In this document: one piece after another, positions 1 through 10,397 of the stretch
Layout of the letters: every line of letters starts with the position of its first letter
Numbering within the stretch: the stretch's first letter is position 1
Assembly (NCBI RefSeq): GCF_000344685.1
Contig: NW_006920419.1
Span: 757,994-804,198 of the forward strand
Length of the DNA: 46,205 bases
Direction of reading: 5' to 3'
DNA from: Gloeophyllum trabeum ATCC 11539
Lineage: Eukaryota; Basidiomycota; Agaricomycetes; Gloeophyllales; Gloeophyllaceae
Notes under the pieces: generated by a model
The model's input: the letters and a program-made list of their open reading frames with translations, nothing else
Told to the model about the DNA's origin: nothing
Database searches by the model: none
Made by a program: the position numbers and the translations under genes

Positions 1-112
1 CACCGTCAGTGGTGGATGAGTTGCGACCTAATTTAGACCATTGGCGTGGACTATTGTACAGGTAGTCAAATACTGCTTGCATTTGTATGTTTCCGTCTCC
101 GAAGTTGCAGAA

Positions 113-891
113 TCAATCGTATTTCTTCAGCTTCCCGTGGGTGATCTTGATATCCACGAGCTCACGAATGGACGCTATCAGCTGCGCAACCTCCCCTGAT
201 ACGCCCTTCGACGCCTGCTTGTGAGCCTGAGATACCGATCGCAACAGTCACTACACCCGCCGGGGGCCATTGGAGGCGGAAAAAGACGCACCTCCACCGA
301 CTCCCATCCCGCGGCGATGATCAGAGTTTCCTCCTTCTCGACCGTCGGCCCCCATGTCGACAGGACGATCCCGGGGGTCGGGAGGCCAGTCAGCTTGTGG
401 AGCAGCGGACCCACTTCCTCCTTGGTCTTCCCCGGCTTGAGGGTGACCAAGGCGACCTCGGTGACGGGTGCTTCGAGGGCAGGGGTGGGGTCCTTGGTGA
501 AGTTGATGTGCAGCATCTCGAAGGGCCCACCGACTGCAGGCTTGAGCGTCTCGACGAGCGCCGGGTAGGTGGGCCCGGACATGAGGGCTTTGTGGTGCTC
601 GAGGGTTTGCCAGACTGGGGTGGCATATGAGGATCGACCATAGAATAGGGATGAAGGGGACGTACGGACAAAGAGGTAGCCTTTGGTCGGGTCCTCTACT
701 TCGGGGCCATGGTAGGTCCTGTGGAATCCACGCAATCAGTGGACTAGAGAGCGCTGTAGAGCAGTAGTAGCCTACGCGATCTTCCCCTCGGTTTTGTTGA
801 GGATGTCGATGAGCCCTCCGAGGACGCCCTGGTCGTTCTGGTACGCCTCGGAAGAGGTGAAGAGCACGAGCTCGGCGACTGGCAGCGACAT
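113..891 (-). CDS. ABM-like dimeric alpha/beta-barrel protein
   Basis: Three exons (891-776, 718-292, 226-113) joined by GT-AG introns of 57 and 65 nt give 218 residues. The start is the ATG at 891, opening MSLPVAELVLFTSSEAY. The second intron restores WESVEAHKQA, which matches the conserved Trp-x-Ser/..His element ending the second half of antibiotic-biosynthesis-monooxygenase-like (ABM) folds. Two ferredoxin-like halves are visible: about residues 5-105, and about 125-190 starting at VTEVALVTLKPG. Proteins of this superfamily are small cytosolic dimers with very varied activities, so no reaction can be assigned here. It is divergent from the F-box gene at 1868. The fold assignment is family inference; the exon structure is seen directly. 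Confidence 0.8.
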
Positions 892-1867
892 CGCGATTGA
901 GAAGGTTAAGGGAGGGGGGGCAGTGAGAGGGTGTATTTATAGATAATCATTGATAATGGCGAAGTGAGAATCATGTTTGCTTCACGCCGATCCGGAGTCA
1001 ACATATGACCATATACTCTTTCGTCAGGCTGCTTCGTCGCAGGCGCCCCCATCGGATCGGTATGTACTTAGTCTGATGCGCTTAGGGCTCATTTTGAGAT
1101 CTTTAGACTTAGAGTTCCCCGCGGTATATCGCATTCGGCAGCCTACAGGCTCAAGAAGGAGAGCCAACTTGGAAGCTGGCGTCGATTCGCGAGATACATA
1201 TGAGTCTGACCATGATATGGACTCCGCAGAGATATGTCCGGCGACCGGCTTTCTGGAGGACCGGCTTACCTACGCCACCGCTATGGCCACAAACAAATAC
1301 AAATGCACCTGTTGCATGACTGAATCCCCAACTTCAAACTACAAGTCCGTGAACTTGGTCCTTTGCTACAAGTTGCTGTCGTCTGCGTAATCGCAAGGTA
1401 AAGTAGCGATTGGAATGGGTCGACCATCTCCTTACGCAGAATCTCATGATAAAAAGGACTCTTATACAAAAGAATACAATCCAACTCCGGAACGCCGATC
1501 TGATATATGCGTTCAAGCCAGATTGAAAGAAGCCCGCACTTCCAGCTGTGGCAGTCGCCATGAAGATTCCTGTGTTTAACCCTTGCATACTCTCAAGTGA
1601 GCTCTGCTGTCCCTGCTATAATCTGCTTACCGGGTGGCCGGGACAATTCAGATAGATAGATCACCGGATACTGATGTTTCAGGCCCGTCAACGCTTATAA
1701 TTATCTTCAACTAGTGAGGGCAGTAGCACCGTACCTCCGGTCCTCCACATAAGCCGCCCTAGTTTGACACGTCCACCACGACGGATCAGGGCTGCAATTC
1801 TCCGTGCCGACCTCCCCGGCGTCTCAATGGACTCATTTTTTCATGCCTATGGTTGCCCATCTACCGC
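892..1867. other. Intergenic, divergent promoter region
   Basis: This separates the ABM-like gene on the minus strand from the F-box gene on the plus strand. Short open frames occur in it (for example 977-1390 plus), but none shows family motifs or convincing splice structure. I see no repeats or RNA gene in it. Confidence 0.6.
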
Positions 1868-3560
1868 ATGCACCGTGCACTGGTCATCCACGATATCCTG
1901 AATCAGGTCCTTGGCTACCTTCAAGTCCAAAAGCGGTGGACGGATACAATTGACACTCGGCGCGAACGGCACGACCTAATTTGTATCGCCCTCACCTGCA
2001 AGGCCTTCCTCGACCCAGCGCTCGACGAGCTCTGGGCTCGGCTCGACTCACTGAACCCGCTTCTTAGGCTGTTGAGTGGGTTTCAGTGGACTGGAGACGT
2101 CTATGTGAGTGCAGCATACATAGTCTAATCTCATTCAGAGGTGCTTCTGTTTCTCATGCTTCCGTGAACGATGATGACATCTGCAGATCCTCGCGGGTGG
2201 CGTGTCCCCTGGGGAGCTAGCACGGTTCTCCCGCTACGCAGCGCGCGTGCGCGAGCTCGAATACAGGCGCGATGCGTATATCCACCCATCGGTCGTCCAC
2301 CGACTCGTCGTAGCGCGATCGGCGCCGCTACTCCCGGGATTGCGTGTCTTACAGTGGGATGAAGCGGATCCGTCTTGCGCGGAAGTGATGTTCTTGATCA
2401 CCCCTACGCTGATGCGTGTCGAAATACAACTCGCACATAGTAAGCCAGGCTATGAGAGAGATGAACGACCCCTGGAGGCTTTCGTCAATGCGCTCGCGGA
2501 CACGGTCCCGATGCTCCGGCACTTGGTCTTCACAGGAACGCTCAGGCATAACCATCTCGCACGACTCTCTGACTTGAAGTTCCTGCAATCTGTCACGTTG
2601 AAGGGGCGTGCCCCATTCAAAGGGCCGGGAAATGCCTTCAGTCCCGAGGGCCCCGTGGTGCTCACAACGCCGCAGATGTACTATGACTTCTCGCTAATGC
2701 AGCACCTGGCGGAGCTAGACATCGATGTCGACGGCCTGCAACCTCTCTACCCACCATCGTATTATCACTTCCTCCAGCTCCGTTCTCTCCGGCTGACGGG
2801 TACCCTAGCGTATATCCTCCCCCTCCTCGACACGATCTCAACTGGTCTCTTGACCTCCCTCTCGCTGAGTTTCGCGAGTCCACACAGCAGCACCTGTTGC
2901 GACCTACGCGCTCTGTTTTCCAAAGCGCCCCTCTACTCCGCGCGCCTGCGTCACCTCCGAATTCACGCGTCGGCTCCGGCGCGGTGGCAGCCACCGGAAG
3001 CCCTTTCCTTCCAGGACGTCTTCGCGCACTTCCTCACGCCTGATTCCACCATGGAGGAGGTAGATATACACCTCGAGAATGCCATGATCGCGATGACGGA
3101 CGCACACATCGTCCAGCTTGCTGACTCCCTTCCGCTCCTCCGTACCTTCTCGTGCCGGTATGCCATGGCCGACGGTGGCGTATCCCCGACCCTCTGGTGT
3201 TTGATTCCATTTGTGTACCGATGCCCGTCCCTCACTTCCCTCGCGCTTCCGGTGCGTATGCTCATCCCGCCCGAGGACACGTGGCAATTTTTGCCCCAGC
3301 GGGGGATTCAGATGCGGACGCTTGACCTGCTCGAATGGCCTGAGGGCCATGGGCAGATGGGGTTCGATGTGCGGGAGGTGGCAAGGATGTTGGATGTGTT
3401 GTTCCCCAACTTGGACCTCAACACCATTGAACGGGAGTCGTGGAGGAGCACGATGTGGAGAGAGGTGTTCGCAGCTATTGGTGAGCTTAGGAGATCACGA
3501 GAAATGTCTACTAAGTATTATGATGGGGATGGTGTTTTGACCTATCTCACATGTACATAG
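1868..3560 (+). CDS. F-box protein with leucine-rich C-terminal region
   Basis: Two exons, 1868-2104 and 2187-3560, separated by an 82-nt intron (GTGAGT...CTGCAG), encode 536 residues. Residues about 5-62 form an F-box-like domain: the IHDILNQVLGYL helix, then LTCKAFLDPALDELWARLDS. The remainder has repeated Leu/His-Leu spaced segments resembling irregular leucine-rich repeats (LPGLRVLQW, LRHLVFTG, LRSLRLTG, LRHLRIHA, LTSLALPV). F-box proteins of this class normally bind Skp1 and present substrates to an SCF ubiquitin ligase; the substrate is unknown. A TTG-initiated extension at 1853 is possible on paper, but the first in-frame ATG is at 1868. A broken paralogue lies at 8681-10252. Confidence 0.85.
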
Positions 3561-3912
3561 ATTCGACATTTAGTCTAACCGGCTCTGGATTTTCAGTGAC
3601 GGCCGTTGGACGGCGCGCCTGCTGTTAAGTACCGTATGGATGAAAAGTTGAAGGGTAGCTACTTCAGCGTGGGCGGACTGTCCGAATTCAGGCTCACATT
3701 GTGAGCTTTCTCTCATCCTGCGTTTCCGAGGTAGCTATGTAGACATCGCGGCAAGGAACTGAGCTATTTGTCGAAGTATTTCCTCTAGCATTTGTGAGAC
3801 TTATATCTAGCCTGGGATATGTAACTCATAAAGATGCAGCAAAGGGGTTGAACCGTCTCAGATAAACTGGGTACATGAGGTATGTGAAGAGGGGACTCTG
3901 ATAGAGAATCTG

Positions 3913-4587
3913 TCACAGGGGTGGCGACCGCTCGAGGAAGTATGCAGGCAATCCCCAACCATGCCCTTCAGACTGTCGAAGACGACATTGCCCACGTTGC
4001 CACGTCCGGCCCAGCCAGCGACCTTGTTCGCCAGACCGCCTACTTGGCACAGGAGGGCAGTCTCTAGGAATCTGTGCTATCAGACGACGAAGTAGGTCAG
4101 CGCGTTGGCATGAAGCAAAGGTTAGGTGGTTTACCTGGTACGGTTTCCGCTCCTTTTCGTGATACACAACGAAGCGAACTTCGCCTGAGGCAATCTTCAG
4201 TGGCGGTATTGGGACGCGTCGATGACTCTGAAATCATACAGGCCTGCGAGAAACGTGGATTCTCAGTCTTAGATAAGCTGCTATTATTGCGAAGTTCCAC
4301 TTAACTTCCTCGTTCTTCTTGGCAACCTTCTCCAAATGGTCCTTCAAGTTCTTGTACCATTCGGCTACGATACAGAAGAGTGCTTCGGCACCGCCTGATG
4401 GAAAGAGTTTCAGCACGTAGCCCAATTTGCAGTCCAATCCCTTGCATTGGGATCTGTCCTTGGCTATCATGGAGCAGTATTCGGCGGAGCGTTCATGGAA
4501 GATCTGACTCCATTTCCCCGTTATGCGAGGCTGCTCTGAAGAATTGGGAGCAGGGATCAACAAGATGTCGCCGTTGTTAACAGGCAC
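3913..4587 (-). pseudogene. Broken gene of unknown family
   Basis: A protein-like open stretch on the minus strand from about 4587 to 4290 contains HERSAEYCSMIAKDRSQCKG and then LKDHLEKVAKKNEEVKW. It is followed by a second coding-like stretch near 4200-4140 (EVRFVVYHEKERKPYQ) that ends at a GTAAAC donor. A third stretch downstream of a GCACAG acceptor (about 4076-3910) reads ETALLCQVGGLANKVAGWAG. The frames of the second and third pieces do not join without a one-base shift, and no clean ATG or stop frames the set. I therefore call it a decayed gene on coding texture alone. I do not recognise the family. A real gene with unusual introns is the alternative. Confidence 0.35.
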
Positions 4588-5935
4588 GTGTGTTTGAGTG
4601 TGCAGAGGTGAACTTTGGGGAGTGTTTGAACGCTGGGATGCCTACTCGGAGAGAGGTCGCGACCCTCTTCTACGGTTTTCCCGACCTGTCGCTGCCACTT
4701 GGCATGACATTCTGACGGCCAGCTGCCTCAGGGATGACAAGGTTCCTGCACATTTTTCCTAGAATGTGTGTTCAACTAGTTCTGCGGAGAATGGAAGAAT
4801 ATCCCTTGGACCGTTTGCCAATTGGACGTATCAAGGGGTTCAAGACATACTCAGAATGTCGGGTTGATTACGCAATGAACCTGGAACTTGACTATTAGAT
4901 AACGGACATGCGTGATGTTCTGGGATGAATCACCATTCCGGGATCTCCTCGCCTCTATCCGTATCCCCAATAAAGACCCAGGAGTCGCCTCTCTGCAATA
5001 ATACGACGCATAAAATATAACGAACACCTTTTTTGGCTTCGTAGTGGGTCTGCACATGCTCCTAAGACGGCGAGATAGTAACCTGGCCGCGAGGGCCTGA
5101 CAACTGACAAGAGCTTCCCATGTTGTGGCGCAAAGTTAGCGTCTGATTTATGTTTAGCATGCGGTATGGCATCCGCACGTCCCAAATTTCAGGGTAAGGG
5201 GTTGTTCACGCCTACTCCAAGGCACTGAGAAAAGCAAGGAGGGGTTCCTAGGTGGGAAAGAATGGATCGTCCAGAGACCGCATCGATTTATTTTGGAGAC
5301 ATGCATATCATCTTGACATAGTCCTCGTCGGTGCTGCACTTTGAACCAGGACAAACAATTGTTTGGAAATGCTCGTACGGTCCGACAGAGGTCCTCATGT
5401 AGCTCTGATAAGGGGAAAATCCCTCCCCCAAGTGCTAGGGGGATTAGGTGCGTACTTGTCACCGAATGAAGTATCTACCTTTTAAAAATCAAGCCCTATG
5501 GTTACAGGCGGAGATGAGCAAGACCTCACATGCAGCATACCTTATTACCCCAAGGGCTTCCCGTTATGATTTGACTAGCGTATGATGGAGCGGTCACTAC
5601 CAGTACTAACTTGAAGTACCTCATCAGTATCGGCCCCAAAAGATAAGTCGAGACACAAACGGGCAGACCGGACACTCCAGCTGTGGGTGGAACTGAAGGA
5701 ATGAAAGCCCGTAGACTTGAATTCGAAGGCGACGCGCTGCGGCCCGCCTTGTCCCGATCACCACCTAACACTTGGACTATGGGGAAGTATATCCCTATCT
5801 TTGTAGAGAACAGGTTATAAGACATACTAGTACGGTTGAACATGTTCACTACGCCCCCCGCGCATTTTTGTTGCATCGGCTGCAGATGGGTATGTGGCCG
5901 CCAAATCAAACAATTGTAATCGCAGCGTGGCAGTA
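4588..5935. other. Intergenic, no feature recognised
   Basis: About 1.3 kb of moderately AT-rich sequence with only short, motif-free open frames on both strands. I see no repeat, RNA gene or convincing exon. Confidence 0.5.
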
Positions 5936-6506
5936 GAGGTGCTCAAAAATTGATCGTTCGCGGTCGATCGTTGTGCAGCAATCCGAAAGTGGACTTGCCG
6001 CCATATCCGTCGCTCGTAGAGGACGAACTCAACGAACTACACCGCCAAAGTCGCAAGAGCCTGACGCGAGAAGCGCACGACTTCTGTGGCCCAGATGAAG
6101 CGCCCACATGGGTGCCACTCCACCTGTGGCTGGTGCGCGGCCTCCACACAGGACCAATCTACCAGTACATATAGCTACCCGCCACTAATATACTTTGCCC
6201 CAGCTGGTGATTCGACTTACAGTCACACGTTTGATACTCATTGCGAGCAGCTGGTGTAAGTGTGCTGACATACGCCTTCCCTTCGTGGATTCCTGTCGCA
6301 CTTAAAACTCCGCTGACCGTGCGACTTCGTATCGTATCTCGAGCTAATGGCCTATTTGAACTCCGATCCCATACTTCGCGCGACCGAACGCGAACGATCA
6401 GCGTGCATTTGAATAATTCCGGTCGTTCGTTCGTGTTTGGCTAAATGTAAAGTACCGGCCATCCTGGGATTGCTGCACAACGCGAACGATCAATTTTGAG
6501 CACCCC
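5936..6506. mobile_element. Non-autonomous DNA transposon with long terminal inverted repeats
   Basis: The left end (5936-5986) and the reverse complement of the right end (6464-6506) both read G(A/G)GGTGCTCAAAA, then TTGATCGTTCGCG, then TTGTGCAGCAATCC. The left arm has an extra 8 bases (GTCGATCG) and one extra A. A TA dinucleotide abuts both ends (5934-5935 and 6507-6508), as expected of Tc1/mariner-type insertion, although hAT-like ends starting TAG(A/G)GGTGC are an alternative and no clean 8-bp duplication was found. The 571-bp length and lack of a transposase make it a MITE-like or cargo-bearing derivative. Confidence 0.7.
5950..6174 (+). other. Open frame inside the inverted-repeat element
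   Basis: A 74-codon frame reads like genuine protein (PSLVEDELNELHRQSRK, then DFCGPDEAPTWVPLHLWLVR). It begins inside the left terminal repeat and ends at a TAG. It could be a remnant of the parent transposase or a captured host gene fragment; I do not recognise the family. No promoter was identified. Confidence 0.35.
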
Positions 6507-6508
6507 TA

Positions 6509-7970
6509 GTGAGGCCAAGGATGTGATTGGTCGGTAACAGCATCCCGGAATCTCCCGGCGTTCATCCTGATTACCAGGCTGACCTTGTTCGACAGAATCG
6601 ACACTACTACCTTGAAGCTGCGAGATACTTTCTGAAATGCCTATAAGTATTTTGCGATTACTGGCCAGCCATGTTTCTCAACAGCGGACATGCAGAATAT
6701 GCGCAGACTATATTCTACAGACGCTGCGCCAGGTACTACTCCAGGGGAGCCCACGTAGGTTGAACGTCGGTCCATGCTCAGTACCGGGACTGCTGGACCT
6801 TACCAGGTACTCAAGTAATAATCCTGCTGCTGTTACCAAAAGCTGCGAAAGGCAGATGCTCATCAGAGCTCAGCTTCCCTTTTCGAGGATTGCATCCAGT
6901 TGCGGTCAAGTATTACAGCTCTCGATAGTCAAGGCGCGGAGTAAGGTCCGTGATTGTCCCTTTTCCTTTTACGGATTAATCACGCTGTATTCGTGGGTTT
7001 AGCACTGGGTGAGTTTAATGATGCACAGGCTTTTTCTCGCGAATTTTCTGCGCTTGGTGACCCTCTCTTTGGATCGTTTCCCGCAGCCGTTCAATTGCTC
7101 GCGATGAAGTCCCGTCCAAGGTCACGAGAAACAGCGTCCTTTATGACCGAATAGTGTTGCTTGAATGAACGTTGCTTCCGCACGACGTTTGACGGGATAG
7201 ATACCCACCGGTATGGTCTCTGCCGAAGCAGTTGAACCGAAACGATGTGGCGCGGGACGGCCCTTGACCAGAGCCTTTTCGACGCGTCTTTTCTGTATCG
7301 AACGCACATTGAGGGTTAGACCTTTCTTCTGGTGCTTTCTGGCTGCCCTGTGTGACTATCCTGGCGACTTCATGGAAACGGCTCTTGCGCTCAACTCCAT
7401 CTCTCTGGATGGACTAGTCCCATCGTCCTATAGCGTTGACTGCCATGACACCCATGCATTCCCAGCTCATCATTCTCTGTTGCTAGACATGACAGTTGGC
7501 GGTTCCGGTAGGGTGGGCAGGCACTCAGAAATCTCTCGAATCACCAGCGGCGCTAAGTGATAGCACCCAGACCCCGTTCTTGCGGAGCACAGAAATTTTT
7601 GACACCCTCTAACCACCGCAATCACACCATTCAAAATGGTATCCAGGAGGCTCTTTCTTCTCTTACCTCCATACGCTCCTTTTGTCGTGCTAGTTCTCCC
7701 ATTTTTCCGGTGGTAGCGGGACTTTCCATGCTGTGACGAAATTTCGCCCCTCTTCTTGACTCGCTGCATAATCCTCCGCATAGCGCTGCACAGTATTGCC
7801 CTGATGCAAATAGCGTGCAGTAGTAGGTCGAAAGAACCAGCTTGCTAGAGGTCGCTCAGGCTGGTGAGCTCGTACAGCATTTGGCTCTAGATTTTTCTGT
7901 CTGCCCTAGGTACTATGCCTCCTGACATGGGTCATTCCAAGTCATACCGCTCACTCGTATCAGTTCGCAG
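6509..7970. other. Intergenic, decayed coding-like fragments only
   Basis: Short protein-like runs such as VRQNRHYYLEAARYFLKC (near 6590-6640, plus) are interrupted by stops and not joined by plausible introns. Nothing here can be named. Confidence 0.4.
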
Positions 7971-7971
7971 G

Positions 7972-8037
7972 CCACCGACTGCCTCTCGTTTGCCGACTGC
8001 CTCTCGTTTGCCGACTGCCTCTCGTTCGCCGACTGTC
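7972..8037. repeat. Short tandem repeat, 18-bp unit, about 3.5 copies
   Basis: The unit GCCGACTGCCTCTCGTTT is repeated three to four times with small changes at the ends. In one plus frame it encodes LPTASR repeats, but the frame has no other support, so it is listed as a minisatellite. Confidence 0.8.
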
Positions 8038-8349
8038 CAAGTCACACTAGATACAACCACCTCACCAAGATACCGGCGGGATTGCCTTGCTCAAAAGTTT
8101 TGCGTGATTGATTCCCCATCTTGCAGGATTGACTTGAAGGGCTGCTAAGCAATCGTGTCTCTTTGACTGTCAGCCTGCGGCTCTCCTGCCATTTCAATAC
8201 TAGATGGAACCATTTGCACCAAACTTCGCTCAAGAAAGCAGCATTGTCATGCGATAAATATGGATCATGCCGCCGGGAGGACAGACGTGATGGCCTCTAC
8301 GCATTCCGGACTCCTACCTTGTCAGCAGGACTCTTCGTTGTTGCATAAC

Positions 8350-8565
8350 TGAGCTCGCGGGGCCAAGGTATGTACCATTTTTCCCGCGGAGTCCACTATG
8401 AATAGAAACCACAGTGCTCATTATAGAAGCTTTAAAATTTGCTGGAGGATCTTCTTTAACGGTAATAAAGACTCTCCAAACGGCATTCCGAGGACCTCTT
8501 ATAACAAACATAACCATCCTATCGTCATCAGAAACGCCTATGAATAGTTGAGATGTGGCATCAAT
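8350..8565 (-). pseudogene. Orphan coding-like fragment, AT-rich codons
   Basis: The minus frame reads as continuous protein of about 70 residues (for example DATSQLFIGVSDDDRMVMFV, then AVWRVFITVKEDPPANFK) between stops. Codon use is AT-rich (GTT, ATT, AAT, AAA), unlike the GC-rich neighbouring genes. It lacks a supported start and splice structure. It may be a fragment of a transferred or mobile gene. The family is not recognised. Confidence 0.3.
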
Positions 8566-8619
8566 ATTGTATCACCGTAGTTTCTCTGGTACTGAGGGCC
8601 GTTTCCAGTCTCGTCCCAG

Positions 8620-8680
8620 AGCGATATGCTTGAATACCTATGGATACGACTCGTATCCATAGGTATTCAAGCATATCGCT
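8620..8680. repeat. Perfect palindrome, 30-bp arms, 1-nt centre
   Basis: Bases 8620-8649 are the exact reverse complement of 8651-8680, with a single C at 8650 between them. The first arm starts AGCGATATGCTTGAATACC. The right arm ends on the base just before the position of the lost start codon of the F-box pseudogene. Such a near-zero-loop palindrome is rarely stable, so it is either very recent or an artefact of library preparation or assembly. Confidence 0.95.
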
Positions 8681-10252
8681 GTGCAAACCGCCCTTCACAT
8701 CTCAGACATTCTTTGGGATATTGTCAATCATATAGCCGGGGAATACGCATCCACCAACCATGCGGATGTACGACGCCAAAGGCAGCACCTTCTCTGGTTT
8801 GCCCTGTCGTGCAAGATCTTGCTCGGTCCTGCATTGGCCATGCTGTGGAAGAAGCTCGATTCTATATACAGCTGTTGAGTCTATTTCGAAAGTTCGAAAA
8901 GCGGGGGAATATATTCGTACGTCTGTTTATGCTGTAACTATTACATCAATTTCACTATTGTCACCCAGTCACTTGCAGGAGAGATGATTGAAGTAGAGCT
9001 CGGGCACTACCAACGATACGCTGAGCATGTCCGAGAGAACAAAGTTGCATCCGGCCATCGTATCCATCCCACTGTTTTCCACCAGTTATCGCGGCACCGC
9101 GGGTCAGCTCCCCTCCTCCCAAACTTGCGCATATTGGCTTGTGAATGTGGGGACGATCCAGCACTGCAACCCGTCCTCTTTATCACTCCGACACTACTTC
9201 GTGTTACTATCAAAGGTTTGTCCACTGCGCACGCCGCACAGGACGACCGTTTGGCGACATTCGTGGATGCTCTTGCCATTCACGCACTCTCCCTCGAGTA
9301 TTGCGCGATCGGGGGTGGGCCTATGCATCCCAAACTGCTTACTCCCATGAGAAGGATGCAACGTCTGCGATCACTAAAACTAACTCAATGCACTTTTCTT
9401 CCACCGCCGCGCCTCATGGCTGCGAACGAGCCAGTGGCTCTGAGGATCTGGCAATTACTCGCGGACATTGAATCACTCTCGAGCCTCGACATTGACGTGG
9501 ACAACTTTCGCTCGATCCCAGCGGCAGCCTTGAATTGCCCAAAGGCCTGTGCCAAGCTGAAGAGTTTTCGCCTAGTCGGCAATCTAGAGACAAGTATGAA
9601 CATCATCATGATGTATGCGCTTCCAGCATCTGAACTCTCGTCCCTGGCACTCTACTTCCAAGTCTCCCAAGTTGAGAAACACCGACAACTCTTCAGTGTG
9701 ATACCTTCGCGATTCCCACACCTCCGCAAGCTCGAACTCGCTGCATACCCTGCCCATTCCTGGAGCACCGGGGAGTGCTCCGGATTCTCAGACACCCGGG
9801 GCCTCGAAGAGGTCGATTTCACATTGGCGGATATAATAACGGGACTGGATGATCAGGAGTTGGACGAGCTGACTCACCACTGGCGGAAGCTCACTTCGTT
9901 TTCGCTATATTACAGGACCTCTTCCCAGCATAAGAGGGTTCCGACATTGCGATGGCTTGCAGCGTTCGTGCGGAACTGCCCGAACTTGATCCACCTCCAG
10001 CTTCCGATTTGTACTCGGATAGTCCCTTGGGATCTGCTAGAAGCATCGAAGCACAGACTGAAAACCATAAAGCTTCTGGAGTGTCCAGCAGAGGTCATCA
10101 ATACTTCTCAGGTGGCACGAGCTCTCGAGAGCTTATTCCCTGAGCTAGATGTGCATAGAAGAGGAGAGAGCTGGACGCCGAAGCAATGGAGAGAGGTCTT
10201 TCAAACTATGCAAAAATTGCGAGCTGCGCAAATTGCGATACGGAAGCTATAG
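8681..10252 (+). pseudogene. F-box protein paralogue, start lost and frameshifted
   Basis: Exon 1 (8681-8916) encodes an F-box matching the gene at 1868 residue for residue in pattern (ALHISDILWDIV, CKILLGPALAMLWKKLDSI). Where the paralogue has ATG this copy has GTG, and no in-frame ATG follows the TAG at 8660. The F-box frame then hits TGA at 8876; the homologous continuation (LLSLFRKFEKRGNIF) lies in a different frame, so one indel separates them at about 8868-8880. A 52-nt intron (8917-8968, GTACGT...ACCCAG) leads to an intact second exon (8969-10252) of about 427 codons with leucine-rich segments and the shared QWREVF end. The long intact exon suggests recent inactivation, or expression of a truncated product from ATG 8984. 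Confidence 0.75.
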
Positions 10253-10397
10253 TACACACACACAGTAACGATACAGTACATCATTGACCCGACACGCGGA
10301 TGCACTATCAACCCATACAGACAACCTACACCCCCATCCCCACCCATCTTCCATCTTTATCTTCACCCCTACTTCAACTGTGCCCACCAGTCGATCC

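Noticed and set aside
10254..10264. CA-type microsatellite after the F-box pseudogene
   Set aside because: Only about five dinucleotide units, which is ordinary background.
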